This document shows, piece by piece, positions 34,326 to 45,408 of a DNA stretch of 64,000 nt. Source of the DNA: Calocera cornea HHB12733 (lineage: Eukaryota > Basidiomycota > Dacrymycetes > Dacrymycetales > Dacrymycetaceae); the NCBI GenBank assembly GCA_001632435.1, contig KV423963.1, positions 119,722 through 183,721 of the forward strand. Reading direction: 5' to 3'. The position numbers were made by a program, and so were the translations under genes. Under the pieces are notes generated by a model. It had not been told where the DNA came from and ran no database searches. It worked only from the letters and a program-made list of their open reading frames with translations. How positions within the stretch are numbered: position 1 is the stretch's first letter; each line of letters opens with the position of its first letter.

Positions 34326-34490
34326 GAGACTGCGGAGCAACCGAACAAGCGCCTGCCAACCTAGACCGCCTAGTAGATATGAAGCGTCTGACTGCCACTA
34401 TTATAGTAGAGACTGCGGAGCAACCGAACAAGAGCATGCCAACCTAGACCGACCAGATATGAAGCCGCTGACTGCTACTATTGTAGTAGC
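34326..34490. repeat. 83-nt direct tandem duplication
   Basis: The unit starting GAGACTGCGGAGCAACCGAA at 34326 recurs at 34409. Both copies contain ATGCCAACCTAGACCG- or CTGCCAACCTAGACCG-like sequence and end in a CTGACTGC(C/T)ACTATT(A/G)TAGTAG block. Non-coding. Confidence 0.88.
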
Positions 34491-34828
34491 AGACCGTCTT
34501 CTATTTCAGACATGCGCCGTGCTTGGCAGAGTTGTTGGTGTAAGGCACCCGCAGTCATAATGGTCGGCTGAGAGGCGCAGGGTCTCCACGAACCCGAAAA
34601 GGACCGTCACAGCCACAGGGTGTTACTATTATTGATGGGCGCGTTACCCCTGCGGCCTAGACGAGTGGCAACGAGATGCGTACCCTGTACGCTGGAGGCA
34701 ATGTGCCTCCGGAGTACCAAAACAGGCAATTTCTGTTGACGCGGAACGCTCTGTCAGGGTTTCACATTTGGCTACTGGGTTAGGATGCGTGTGTTAGGGT
34801 ACTAGTTAGGACAAGCGAGCGGAGCGAG

Positions 34829-34877
34829 GTTAGGGTTGGGTTAAGGTTAGGGTTGGGGGTGGGTTAGGGTTAGGGTG
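34829..34877. repeat. Interstitial telomere-like (TTAGGG) tract
   Basis: About eight perfect or near-perfect TTAGGG units (TTAGGG, TTGGG, TTAAGG variants) in one orientation, with further isolated TTAGG(G) units upstream at 34776-34808. TTAGGG is the usual basidiomycete telomere repeat. The tract is flanked by ordinary sequence on both sides, so this is interstitial. Confidence 0.8.
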
Positions 34878-36427
34878 ATAATATTATCTAAAATAATTCT
34901 AGGAGTGCGAGACCAGCAAGGCTATGGGCGGAGCCCATAACCTTGAGCACCAATGTTACTATATTAGGTAGCTAGGGTGCAAGTTTGCCTCCGACGCGCG
35001 TCGGCGTACAGCGTACAGCCGTACGCATCTAGACGTGCCCCCAACCGCCACGCTGTCAACACCACCTGCATGCCAGATTCGTGCACTACCGCATTGCATG
35101 ACTTGTCATCTGATGATTCTTGATGGAGGGTTGGGGACTCATTCGTTGCTCTTCTAGTTCAATCACATCAATGCGATGCTCGCTGCACCCTTCCGGAAGA
35201 TGGAGCATCAACCGCCGACGTCCTTGTTCGCCCGCTATTCTCCCCGAGTCACCGGTCATCTGCCAGCTATCAAGGGGAAAGTACCCGTGGATATTGTCAT
35301 GCCTTCAGTGATCGGCTTCTAGTCTTGCCCGCAAGAGGTTCATGTCCCTGTGCCCCAACACCTGGACGACTGTTGTGCTTCCTAACCGCTCAGCCAAGCT
35401 GGCAACACGCAGCTGCAAGCCGTGTGACATCGTCATATTGGAGCAGCCGCAAGCCATAAGAGTGGGACACAACAATGGGCACCACCTCTTTCGGTAGCTT
35501 CTCGCTCCTTACTCCGGTGTTGTACATGCGACATCGGTGCTGCGACGAATTGTTATACACCCACTCAGTGGGGTAGAAGGTAATGTGGCGTTAATCCATT
35601 GCAGAGCGTGTGAGACGTGGAACTCGGCTCCACATAGCGAGCATTACCTCGACTTTATGATGTTCCGGCCTCCGGTCCTGCTTGAAGTTGACTGCTTGGT
35701 TAGGAGAACTTGACCATACAAAGGTGGAAGGTAACAACCCTATGCAGTGCCGGGTCGGTCGGCTGACCCACGGTCAGGCTTGGAAAGCCGGGAAATCGGA
35801 CGATATCTGCACTTGAAAAGCCGGTTCACTCCGGTGAGAGACATCTTCCGAATCCGACTGAGATCGCGTATCCCAGACAGTATAGTCACTTGAGCTCTTC
35901 CCGACTGCAATGTCCGTATCTCTATCCGCCCTCGTGGAGGAAGCTCGGGAATCAGCCATCCATGCAGCTATGGACTAGACTCTTCGGGAATTGGAATTCG
36001 GATGGACAACCACTCTTAAAGGTCACATTGGGTATGTCTGTCATAGGATGCACTTCTGTTTACCTCATAGGTCCTCGAACAATACACCGCACTGGTTTCA
36101 ACTTGGTGCACAGGAATATCTTCAAACAATGTAAGCGACGGTGCTACAGACGTGAAACAAGTTCAACGACAACCGCAACGCCAGACGAAAGGTAAAGCCT
36201 CAAGGAACAAACATGCCTTGGTACGTCGTCTAAGTGATGGTAGAGAGAACTCCGCGGTTACCTCGTCCCCCTCCCACGCCACATGTAGTTTCTTCCTATC
36301 TTGTCGCCCTCTCGCTGGTTTGCCTGTGCCAAGTACAACCCGCGGCGCACCACATGAACGGGTGTTTTCCCCATGTGTACAACCGCCGTGTTCAGCGAAG
36401 TAGTGAGCGAGATCAAGTCGCTTCTCT

Positions 36428-37500
36428 TCAGGCGTCCTTCAAGTTAAACTCATTGTGCTTGATGTCCATGCTTGCCAACACCATCAATCCACCCATAGCC
36501 GCCAGCTCCCAAAGCGGCAAATGCCCGAGATCGTCCAAAAGCCCGCAGTTTGCTTCACCTTTGTTGTCGTCGCCGATCTGACGATAAGTGGCTCCAGGGT
36601 TGAGCAGAGCATAGCCTGCCACCTAGATATTGGTTGCATGTTGCATGGCTGCCGAGGAAGTAAAGGATCTTCTCCATCCACTCGCCAGCATCGGTCGTTG
36701 GGCCTTGTCAAACACCAATCGTGGCGAGAAAAAAGCGACTGACGGTGCATACCATCTCATAATCGACGTCCATCTGGATCGTCAACGATTCGCCAAAGAA
36801 CAATTCAGCCGAATCAAGGTCGTTGTGCCCGAGGAGTACCTCACCGAGACTATGGAGCGGCTCGAAAAGCGGATGGTGGCTACCTAGTGTGTGACAGATA
36901 ATGATAGCTCGAGAATAGACCGCCTTGCCGTCGTCTGAATGGAATTGTCCGAGTCACCGAGTGCCATGAAACTGCGAAAGATGACAAACGGATGTGACAA
37001 CGCTTCCGGTAGCCTGAGCGACTCCAACGCGCGTTGTCTCGCTTCTGGAATTCGATTCTGCAGCCAAGCGACATATGCCATGAATTAAAGTGCCTCGGAC
37101 TGGCCTGGTTCATCTTTAACAGACCGACATATATGTCGGGCCTGTCGAAGGCTCCGCAGCGCGGCGGGTACCTCGCGACGCTTATATAGGGCGACCTGGC
37201 CGAGCCGGAGTTGGGAGCGGCCAACGCTGACATTACACGAATCGCTGCTGTCAACTCAGTCGTAGAGAGCAGAGGTTTCCAGAAGTTTTCCTATGACTGT
37301 CTTATACGCTTCTTCGTCTGATCGGCTGTATGCGCTCCAAAGACGCTTTCGTACACAGACGCAACTGCCTCGAGCTCTCTCGCCCGCTGTACGAGCTGAC
37401 AAAGGCGGGTATTGAGAAATGGGTTGGATAGATTGGGGAGAACATACTCCTTTGCAGACGTTTTCGTTCGAGTACCTTGACTTTCCGGTTTTGCAGTACA
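36428..37500 (-). pseudogene. Degenerate tetratricopeptide-repeat (TPR) protein
   Basis: Read on the minus strand, fragments in different frames line up as one decayed TPR protein: LCQLVQRARELEAVASVYES, LRLGQVALYKRREVPAALRS (stop after SEAL), YVAWLQNRIPEARQRALESL, LHSLGEVLLGHNDLDSAELF with FGESLTIQMDVDYE, and finally NPGATYRQIGDDNKGEANC. The alternating A/G/Y/L pattern is typical of TPRs in fungal NB-ARC-TPR proteins. Several stops and frame changes interrupt it and no N-terminal ATPase domain is left upstream. An earlier idea that part was NB-ARC was dropped because the order fits a TPR array better. Confidence 0.6.
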
Positions 37501-37782
37501 GTAGTAGCGGTGGCTCTTCATCGTGAGACGCGCATTACGGCATACATAAAGGACACGTCGTACCTTGCACGTGACTGGTCACTTGCGGACGCGCTGGTGA
37601 TTTTGCGCGTGCCCTTGCTCCGGCGCACATGTGCTGGTGATACCGGACGAGGTATGATTATGCGCGTATCTATGATTGCTACAGTATTGAAATGCGTATT
37701 GGCCTCTTGCTCAGCGTATCATGAAGGAACCGCCGTCTGCGCTTCTTTGGGATGTCCTGGCCGGCTGTACACGACTGCCGTC

Positions 37783-38974
37783 TCAGTCAACCGACTGCGA
37801 GGACGACGAATCGTCCACCTCCTTCATCCGGAGACTGTCGTCATCTTCGATAGCACCTGTTTCTTGGCCATGTTCTTCGCAGTCAATTGTGACCTCGTAC
37901 TGGACAGAGACGCCCGTCGTCTGCGAGTTCAAACTGAATGTTGCGTGGGCCCTTGCGGCGCTGGCCGCTCTTTGAACCGTCCTGTGTGAGCCGGCTCGGT
38001 ATATGATGAGGTAGAACGTGATCGCAGTGACCGGACTCCTCTGTCAATGTGTGAGTTTATAGGCGCAAATATGAGCGAGAGACTTACGAGTTGATTGAAG
38101 AAGTTAAGCGGTGGACAATCCATCACAAGCACGACGAGGACTGCAATCATGAAGCCCGTGTAGATAACGCCAGACTCTACAATGATGCGTGCAAGTGGGC
38201 GTAGACTTCCTTCTTTCATTCTTGCGCTCGCGCTATCGATCTTCCAGATGCGAAAGGCAAGCAGTCCCGTTGCTGATGTGGATTGGGCAAGGCTGACAAC
38301 AACAACGACAATGCACCAGTTCAGAACGTTTGCTTTGAGATCGGTGTTCGTCGGATCGGCCATTAGACCGACTTGGACTTGTACAGTACGTGCGCTGCAT
38401 CCTCCATTACACAGTACTCCTTAATGATATCCCGCCTGCCGCTTGGACTTGAGGGACGTACCGATTGCTGCCAGCCAAAGAGTCATGTTGAAGGCGACAG
38501 CCCATCAACGCTTGTCCCAAACAATCCACACGCGATACAACATGATGGCGTCCCCGGTGAGAAAGCTCAAGTAGTGCATCACGTCCTGGCCGAGCTGACA
38601 CCAGTTGCCGGTGCTATGAAAGTAGGTGTCATTGTAAGTTAGCGTCGTGTACACTAGTCCACCGAGGGCGTGATTGCATTGGAAGCAAATATCGATGGTT
38701 GTGAAGACGACGAGCAAGACGGCGGCGATTGTCAACACCGAGCTGAGAGGTGCTCCCTTCCGGGCGCGTTTGTAAATCAGTTGGATCGTCAAACCGCAAA
38801 GAACAGTGACAATGCCTTGCGGACGTTGAGCAAGCTGTTTTCTGGTCGAAGAACCTCTAGCTCACTGTACATGGAACAGGCAACCCAAGTCCCAAGTAGA
38901 TAACTCACAGTCCACGGTTGACTGGGATCCCACGTCGCGTCGGAAGCTGTAACGAGGTTTCGTCCATTCAGCAT
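37783..38974 (-). pseudogene. Multi-pass membrane protein, family member 2, with premature stop
   Basis: Four exons are visible: 38974-38909, 38834 to about 38478, then two exons ending at the TGA at 37785-37783. The protein has the family features (ARKGAPLSSVLTIAAVLLVV, TGNWCQLGQDVMHYLSFLTG, YRVWIVWDKR, LAQSTSATGLLAFRIWKIDS, the FLIIYRAGS-type last helix) and the family tail LRMKEVDDSSSSQ. At 38507-38505 the codon of the conserved Trp in the KRW motif is TGA instead of TGG, so translation would stop after the fourth helix. No intron separates GDAIM from LYRVW, where members 1, 3, 4 and 6 all have one. Either a recent pseudogene, a sequencing error or an allele. Frame and splice sites are otherwise intact. 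Confidence 0.72.
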
Positions 38975-39755
38975 GACTTCGGAGAGAGGGGTAGTCACCA
39001 GCAGTCAGCATAACGTCCAAAGATATGTTCTTATACCTCGTATTCCCTGCACGCATCATAGCTATGACATTCTGGAGTAGAGTTACGCGTGGTCAGAAGG
39101 CACAAGTGGTACATGCGGTTAGTACAGTACGCGACTCAGCCAAGCCGTAATCTCTATACGGTCTGTTGTCCCTGCCGATATGCCTGAAAGCTCTCACATA
39201 TCGGACCACAATCTGCAACGGCTTCGAAGGGTGATGCCTGTCCTGCGAGGTCCCACGGTGGCCCGCACCTAGTACATGTGGACAGTGATAAAGACCCTCA
39301 TCTGTCTGACAAGATCATCTAGTAAGTATGATGACCAGGCGTTGCTGGCATCAGAGGAACAAGTTTAACCGTTGTTGAGGCACCAATTGATCCACCGAGG
39401 CAAGAACTAAGATCGAGGCTAGGACAGTATTCGGAATAGTCCACGACATATGCTACGTCTGGTATCCCACCCACGAGACGTTGCGAAGTGGTTGACAACG
39501 GGGCTTCAGAACCACCGGACCGCCGCAGCGCGGTGATGTCGGAACGACGACGTTGGCAACCATCAACACACATGGTTTCAAATCAAACCGCTACCGCGCG
39601 GTACATGCACAGCAGAAGTATAATGGCGAGTCATTACAGCTACAAGCGTCATACCGGTGTATGGATACATGTGGAGCGCAATAACGGAGCTGGGTGTGGT
39701 ATCGCGAACGCAGGGCTGTCGAACGCGCAAGGCATCGTCTACGCGGAACCCCTCT
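38975..39755. other. Intergenic
   Basis: Upstream of membrane protein 2 and downstream of the glycosyltransferase. No supportable gene. Confidence 0.5.
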
Positions 39756-42356
39756 CTAGTAATCGAAGTTCATGTTTTCCCGGTCCTCGCTCACGAGTCG
39801 GCCGTACTCCAAGAACAGTCTCCACTGGATTCTTGTCAGACTTATGGTGGTATTGCAGAGCTGAACATGTGCGTACCTGATACGCGACCATGTCTTCTTT
39901 TCGAAACATTGTCAGACTCCAAATCCTGCCCGCTTCGCCAATCTTGCGGGCCATATCATCATTGTTCCCCTCTCCACCTCGCGCTACATCGCCTCTGTAG
40001 CTCGACATCAGCCAACTGCCACGACGAGCCAGATTATTGGACGCAACGCACCGGAAGAACGTCAGAACGTCGTACAAGTCGCTGAAGTCCATCTTGATCG
40101 GGACATAATGCACCCATGGCTGGATGCGGTCCATGTACCATTCGGGGAAGATGGTCGCCTTGAGCATCAGCGCGCGGGTGGTGATGAGCCGTTTGAATCG
40201 AGCCGACCAGCCGTTGCCGTCTATCTGTTCACGAACAATAGCTTTAGCACACCGCCGCATATACGTCGGAAGGAAAGCACGTACATCAAGCACAAACTTG
40301 TATTCATTCTGCTGGCTCTGCGTGAGCAAGCTTTTCTTCCACTCGAACATCGACTTGAGCTCGTCGCACTGCTTGATCTGGCACTGAAGGGGCTCCCGAG
40401 TGAATGCAACATCGGCCAAGATGCTGTTGAGCCAGCTGCTCTTCCGTGCGACCGCATCGCCGACCACCTCCTCCGCCGAGGTGGGAAGTAGTACTTCTTG
40501 TGTCCCGGTACGGTTCGCCAGCATGCTGATCATGCGCACCCGTTGACTGGCCTTCCAAGGGGTGTCGTCGTCCGCCAAGATGCCGGTGTTCGACCCCCGC
40601 CAGACGAGCCGCTCATCCGACTTGTTCTCCCACTCCGGGTCATGGCCAACGTCTTGCGTCCATTGCTCAGTCGCGACCGTCAGCACGTCGCCGTGCAGGC
40701 CCTCGGTCTTGCACATTCCGAAAAGAAGGCGGTGCACTTCCTGCGGACCGGGGCCACGGCCGCCGTATCCAGAGAGGAAGCCAACGGTGTGCACGAGGTC
40801 AGGGTGCGTGCAAGGATTCATACTCTCGCGGTGCGAATAGATGAATGTTTTGGGGTGTGACGCAGGCAGGGGGAGCGTGGGTGGCGGAGGTGGGGAATGA
40901 CGCAGGGGAGAGCTGTTGGGGCACGCCCCGCCCCATCCCAGGTAGCTCATGTCGCCGTGTTTGAACACATCCATAGCTGCGGACGTTAGCACTCTTCTTC
41001 CCAGCGATGAGACGGTGGTGCTCACTTTGTCCTGCCCTCGCCCTAACCCTTCTCTCATTATACAGCTCCCAATCCGCAAACTCCATCGGCACATCCCCTG
41101 CTCCAAACGTCGCCTCCCACTCCCCCGTCGCCGCGACGATCTCCCGATCCACGCTCCTCTCCTCCCCCGTAGCTTCATCCTGCCACTTCTCTCCAAACCC
41201 GCGGAGCATGTCTAACTGCTCGCGTAGGCGGATCAGCCCGATCTCGCGTTCATCACCGGAGGCGAGGTTCGCGGTGGCGAGGGAGATGGTGCCATGCAAA
41301 GGTTGCGACGCGATGGTATATGTTGCGGGTGTCGTGCGTGTCAGGGCTTGCAGCCGGCGCAAAGAGCGAGGGGTGTATGCGTAAAACATGTGTAGGTCGG
41401 CGAGAATCTGGTCGTATTCGTCCGGCAGCTGGATGTCGTGTCTCTCAACATATGCCCACCTGCGCATACATGAGGCGTCAGCAATCTCCCTTCCAGTCCA
41501 GGGTGGTTACGCACCACTTATCGAACCCCCGTGGCGGCTTCCTTCCATACCTCCTTCTATATTCCGCCACTGCTTGCTCCAGCGTCTTGCTGGCCCGACG
41601 GAGCTTCTCCGCCCACTCCTCTTCCGCCCTCTGCACCAAGTCGTATATCGGATGTCGTCCATACGGGTTCACCGCAAGCAACCCGTTCGGAAGCCAGAAG
41701 TGCTCTTCAATGTCTTCTTCCTCCTGGGCGAGTGCACCCGGCCGGGCAGCGTTGACGGGAAGAAGGGCAGCGCGCGCTTTGTCCCTTGGTGCGAGTGCGC
41801 CCCTCATGCCGGGGAGAGGGGCGGGCACAGACAGCTCGTCAGAGTCGGGGTCTTCATCCACCCCTTCGCCGGGACTGCCGAACACCTGGCGGCGCTCGAA
41901 CTCGTGCTCCTGCTCTTGCTCGCCAGTGGGAACCCAGTCGGGCATCGGCTCAGCAGGAACGGCACGGCGCGCCGACCATCGGTGCAACGGCTTGTAGTGC
42001 AACATGCTCTCACCCACCGCCTCGCTACTGCCCGTGGAGGGCGAGCGCAGCTTGTAGAGGAGGAACACGAGCCCTAGCAAGAGCAGCGCCGGCTTCGCCC
42101 ACCTCCTCTTCCCCGCCCAAGCACCCCACCAGCCCCTGTCCCACCTCGGCCGGAGATACAGAGTCGGCGGCGCCAGCCCGTCAGCTTGCAGAGTCGAGGA
42201 TTTGTACTTGTGCCGGCCCGAGCGCTTCTGTGTTGATCCGAAGGAGGGTTGGGAGGCGGTAGGTGCGGCATCAAGTTCGAGCTGGGAGGAGGGGAAGAAC
42301 GGGGCGCCGGGCGACGGGGGCGGCGTGCTGCTGTGCACCGAGGGGCGGAGGGACAT
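39756..42356 (-). CDS. GT90/CAP10-family glycosyltransferase, type II membrane protein
   Basis: Roughly 800 aa in six exons, ATG at 42356, TAG at 39758-39756. An N-terminal Pro/Ser-rich cytosolic part precedes one membrane anchor (AKPALLLLGLVFLLYKL, about residues 87-103). A stem region follows, then EAVAEYRRRYGRKPPRGFDK-like sequence (GFDKWWAYVERHDIQLPDEY across intron 1). The catalytic region has EFADWELYNER, the conserved WRGSNTG, KFVLDIDGNGWSARFKRL (spliced across a 60-nt intron), KATIFPEWYMDRIQPWVHYV, PIKMDFSDLYD, and ends RLFLEYGRLVSEDRENMNFD. These are the signatures of CAP10/GT90 enzymes (Cryptococcus capsule-associated, POGLUT-like), which transfer xylose or glucose in the secretory pathway. 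The donor is not predictable here. Intact. Confidence 0.9.
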
Positions 42357-43558
42357 CTCCGTGACTCTGGACTAGCGATAAGGCCGATGTATGCGTGCTT
42401 GATTTGGGCAGAGGGCAGGTAGAGATGGTGAGGACGGAAGGGTGTGGGAAGTGCAAGAAGACGGATATCTCCGCCGAACATGGTCGGTTGTTGCGTTCAT
42501 CACAGATCAGAGACCTGGCGTTAAGTGATCGAGGCGCGTAGTCTGAGACGGCCCACACGCAAAGGGTGAGACTGTGCAGAATGTCGAACGTGAGACATGT
42601 TGTTGACTGGTCATAAGACAGCTGCACCAGCTGTTGGCAGCACCCGCGGCATTCGAGTCCCTGACCGGTGCGTCCTGCGCACGGACCCACTCACTACAAC
42701 CATCTACCCTTGTAACCTTCCGCAAATCCATGGTATGCATAGGTGCTATGCGCATCTCCACCCTTAAATCTTGCGTGCATTGCTAAGAACGCCAGCAGGT
42801 ATAACATGGGAGCGCGAACGATCAGCCTTTGGCTCGATTCATCCCGCAATACTAGGTCTCAAGCCGTCAGATGATCGCCGACTTCATCCCGGTCCAGAAT
42901 GAGACAAATCAGTGCATTGAACTGTATGTTAGGAGACACTCTACACGAAGCATCGTAAATGAAACACAATATGGTCACCAGGCCATGAGTGTGCGGAGGG
43001 CAGAGTGGTACAGTAGTAACCGCCTTCAAACGGAATCAGGTCCCTGACCAGTGACGCGTCGCGCACGGACCAACAACAATGACGCGCGCTGGGAAAGGCA
43101 ACCCGGTTGTGTGCTCTTTCCTGTCTGCCAGCTCGTTCGCAGCTCAGCGCATGGTAACTGTATGACACTATTTCTGTTATGACGGTCCCTCTTCATGACA
43201 TGTGTCCGGTATGAATCGGGCCCCACGGGTTCTGATATGGAACGCACTGCGCGCATCTGGCAAAAGGTCACCCGGCTTCGCCTCAAACACGGTCTGTCTA
43301 CGAAGAGTTCCAGCACAGATCCGGACGCTGAGCTTGGCCAGCACGCCATTCCTGGCATCCTTCGACCTTCATGATTCCCACAATGAGATGACTATCACGC
43401 GGAGACGCTGCTATCTGCATCGCATCCTTGCCACCACCACCGTCCATTTCGACGGACCACTTTCGATTCGGTCTTCACGCCCCCTGATGGTGCTGGTCGT
43501 CCATCGCATATAATGGACCGGCTGGTCATCGCGCTGGTGGTACAGCTGCGGTCGAACC
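42357..43558. other. Bidirectional upstream region GT90 / membrane protein 3
   Basis: 1.2 kb without a supported gene. It contains the duplicated upstream block listed at 43039-43310 and a short related motif near 42657-42690. Confidence 0.5.
43039..43310 (+). repeat. Upstream duplicated block, copy 1 (before membrane protein 3)
   Basis: Similar to 44823-45075. Shared pieces in order include CCTGA(C/T)CAG(T/C)GACGCGT, ACGGA(C/T)CAACAACAATGA, GAAAGGCAAC, TGCCTGCCAGCTC- or TCTGCCAGCTC-like sequence and GGTTCTGATATG. It precedes membrane gene 3 by about 250 nt and marks the tandem duplication. Confidence 0.7.
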
Positions 43559-44776
43559 ATGCAGCTGTACCAGCCCCGCGCCGCCACAGCCGCGCAGCCT
43601 AATGCATCGGGGTTCGCTCTAAATGCGGTGATAGGTTCGTGGACTGCTGTGGGTCTCTTTGGTACAGTACCTACCCGTGGCCTCCAGTGTTGGCGGTAAC
43701 CGAATGAAACAGGCCTGTCGCTTGCGCTATTTAGTACGACGATTGGCAACATGCTCGAGCGGAGAAGACAAGGGCGCGCCCTGCACCCTCTCTTCGTCGG
43801 GACGAGCGTACTGGTTGTCGCTTTGATGACCGTGGACATTGTCCTTCAATGCAACTACACGCTCATCGGAGTTCTGTACACGCCCCCTGGTCTTTCGCCA
43901 GATCTGTACTTCTTGCTACCAGGAAGCCCGGTCCTCCTGGGAAGGAGTGTTGTTATCTTTCTCACGATCCTTACTGGAGATGCGATCATGGTATGCAGAT
44001 TGTCTTCTGCTGGAACAGGTGTGTGACTCACGGCTGATCAGACGTATCGCTCTTGGGTAGTCTGGGAACAGAGGTGGAAAGTGGTTATCCTCAACATCGC
44101 ACTTTGGCTAGCAACCGCGGGTGAGTCGTCTACCCGTAGCCTCGTCGTTGAAGCTAAAAGCAAGTTGAAGCATGCTGCATCCGCGCATTTCAGCTGCAAG
44201 TCGTAACCGGACAGGTTCCAACAGACCTCGATCTCTTGCTGGAGATGAGCCGCTGGGCTACCGCCGTCTGGTCTCTGAGCCTCGCCCAGACGACACTTTC
44301 TACCGCGAGCATCGCGACTCGCATCTTGATGGCCGTTCGACTGAGCGGTCAATACTCAGCATCAAGCCTCGTGCCTATCGCACGTGTGATCGTAGAGGCA
44401 GGTTGTCTGCAAACAAGCTACTACCTAGCGTACGTCATTGCAGAGGTACTGAACAGCCCTGGAAGTGGGTACTTGAACAAGCTCGTACGGCCTCCCAGTT
44501 TTCTCCACCAATCAAATACTGACGCTGAGCTCATAGACCTGCCCGATCGTCAGCATAAGCTTTTTCCTTATTCTCGTACGGGCCAGGTCGAGCGAACACG
44601 AGCCATCGGGTCCATCGAGACAATCTGCCATTTCCGATCCGAGACATATAACAATCCATCGCAGTATCAACATTCACCGATCCGATCAGAGGGGTGAGCT
44701 GTCAGTTACAGAGAATGGCGAGGAGATACGCATGAAGGAGATGACTGATACATCGTCCTCGCATCTCGATGTATGA
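43559..44776 (+). CDS. Multi-pass membrane protein, family member 3
   Basis: 337 aa from five exons: 43559-43661, 43713-43990 (278 nt), 44042-44120 (79 nt), 44171-44484 (314 nt) and 44537-44776 (240 nt). Hydrophobic helices include NAVIGSWTAVGLFGLSLALF, LFVGTSVLVVALMTVDIVL, LLGRSVVIFLTILTGDAIM, WKVVILNIALWLATA, WATAVWSLSLAQTTL, IARVIVEAGCLQTSYYLAYV and CPIVSISFFLILV, agreeing with about seven membrane passes. The cytosolic-type tail ends ENGEEIRMKEMTDTSSSHLD. The exon 4 acceptor is the AG before CATGCTG at 44171; the AG at the later CTGCAAG would break the frame. Exon lengths equal those of member 4 for exons 2, 3 and 5. Function unknown; receptor-like by topology only. Confidence 0.82.
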
Positions 44777-44822
44777 TATGTATGTGTGGCAGAGAAGAAA
44801 TTGTAAGCACTGTCGGCCGAAT

Positions 44823-45075
44823 TCAGCCCCTGATCAGCGACGCGTAGCCACGGATCAACAACAATGAGGCCGCCTTTTGAAAGGCAACGGGTTTGTGCTC
44901 CATCCTGCCTGCCAGCTCATCACTAGCTCGGCGCAAGATGATTCGTATGACGCCATCGCTATCGCGATAGCACAAGAATATGTACTCTCAACTGAAGATG
45001 GCCCCGCTGGTTCTGGTTCTGATATGTGATATGCAAGCATTCGTCTGGGCAGAGTCCACGCGGCTTCGCATGTTT
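44823..45075 (+). repeat. Upstream duplicated block, copy 2 (before membrane protein 4)
   Basis: Homologous to 43039-43310, about 1.79 kb further on, matching the 1.85-kb distance between starts of membrane genes 3 and 4. Confidence 0.7.
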
Positions 45076-45408
45076 GATTGATAGAATACGGCGTTGCCGA
45101 GAGGAGCTCCATCCTAGATTCAAACGCTGCTGCCTGTGTAGCATGATTCGCCTCCGATCTTAGAAGAAGCTAGAATCACATGTTAGCATGACTGCCATGT
45201 CGCCAAGCTGCGGGCGGCATCGCATCTGCGATTGCCGAGCATCGTACCGCCGGCTGAACATCGCATCGCAACGTGTCTCCACTATTTCTGATGGCGCTTT
45301 GTCTGTTCTTGTTGCCGCGGCCTGGTAGCCCACCTCTGGCATCACATATAGCGGCTTATGGTCTGATCGAAGGTGTATGCCCCCCCCGCCCCCACCAATC
45401 AAGCCGAC

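Larger units (their letters stand above)
33756..36427. other. Gene-poor region
   Basis: 2.7 kb without a supportable gene apart from the repeats listed separately (83-nt tandem duplication, telomere-like tract). Short open frames on both strands are not domain-bearing. Confidence 0.55.

Noticed and set aside
36428..36622. Part of an NB-ARC domain (LGHLPLWELAA)
   Set aside because: It lies downstream, not upstream, of the TPR units; together with neighbouring fragments it fits better as a late TPR segment.
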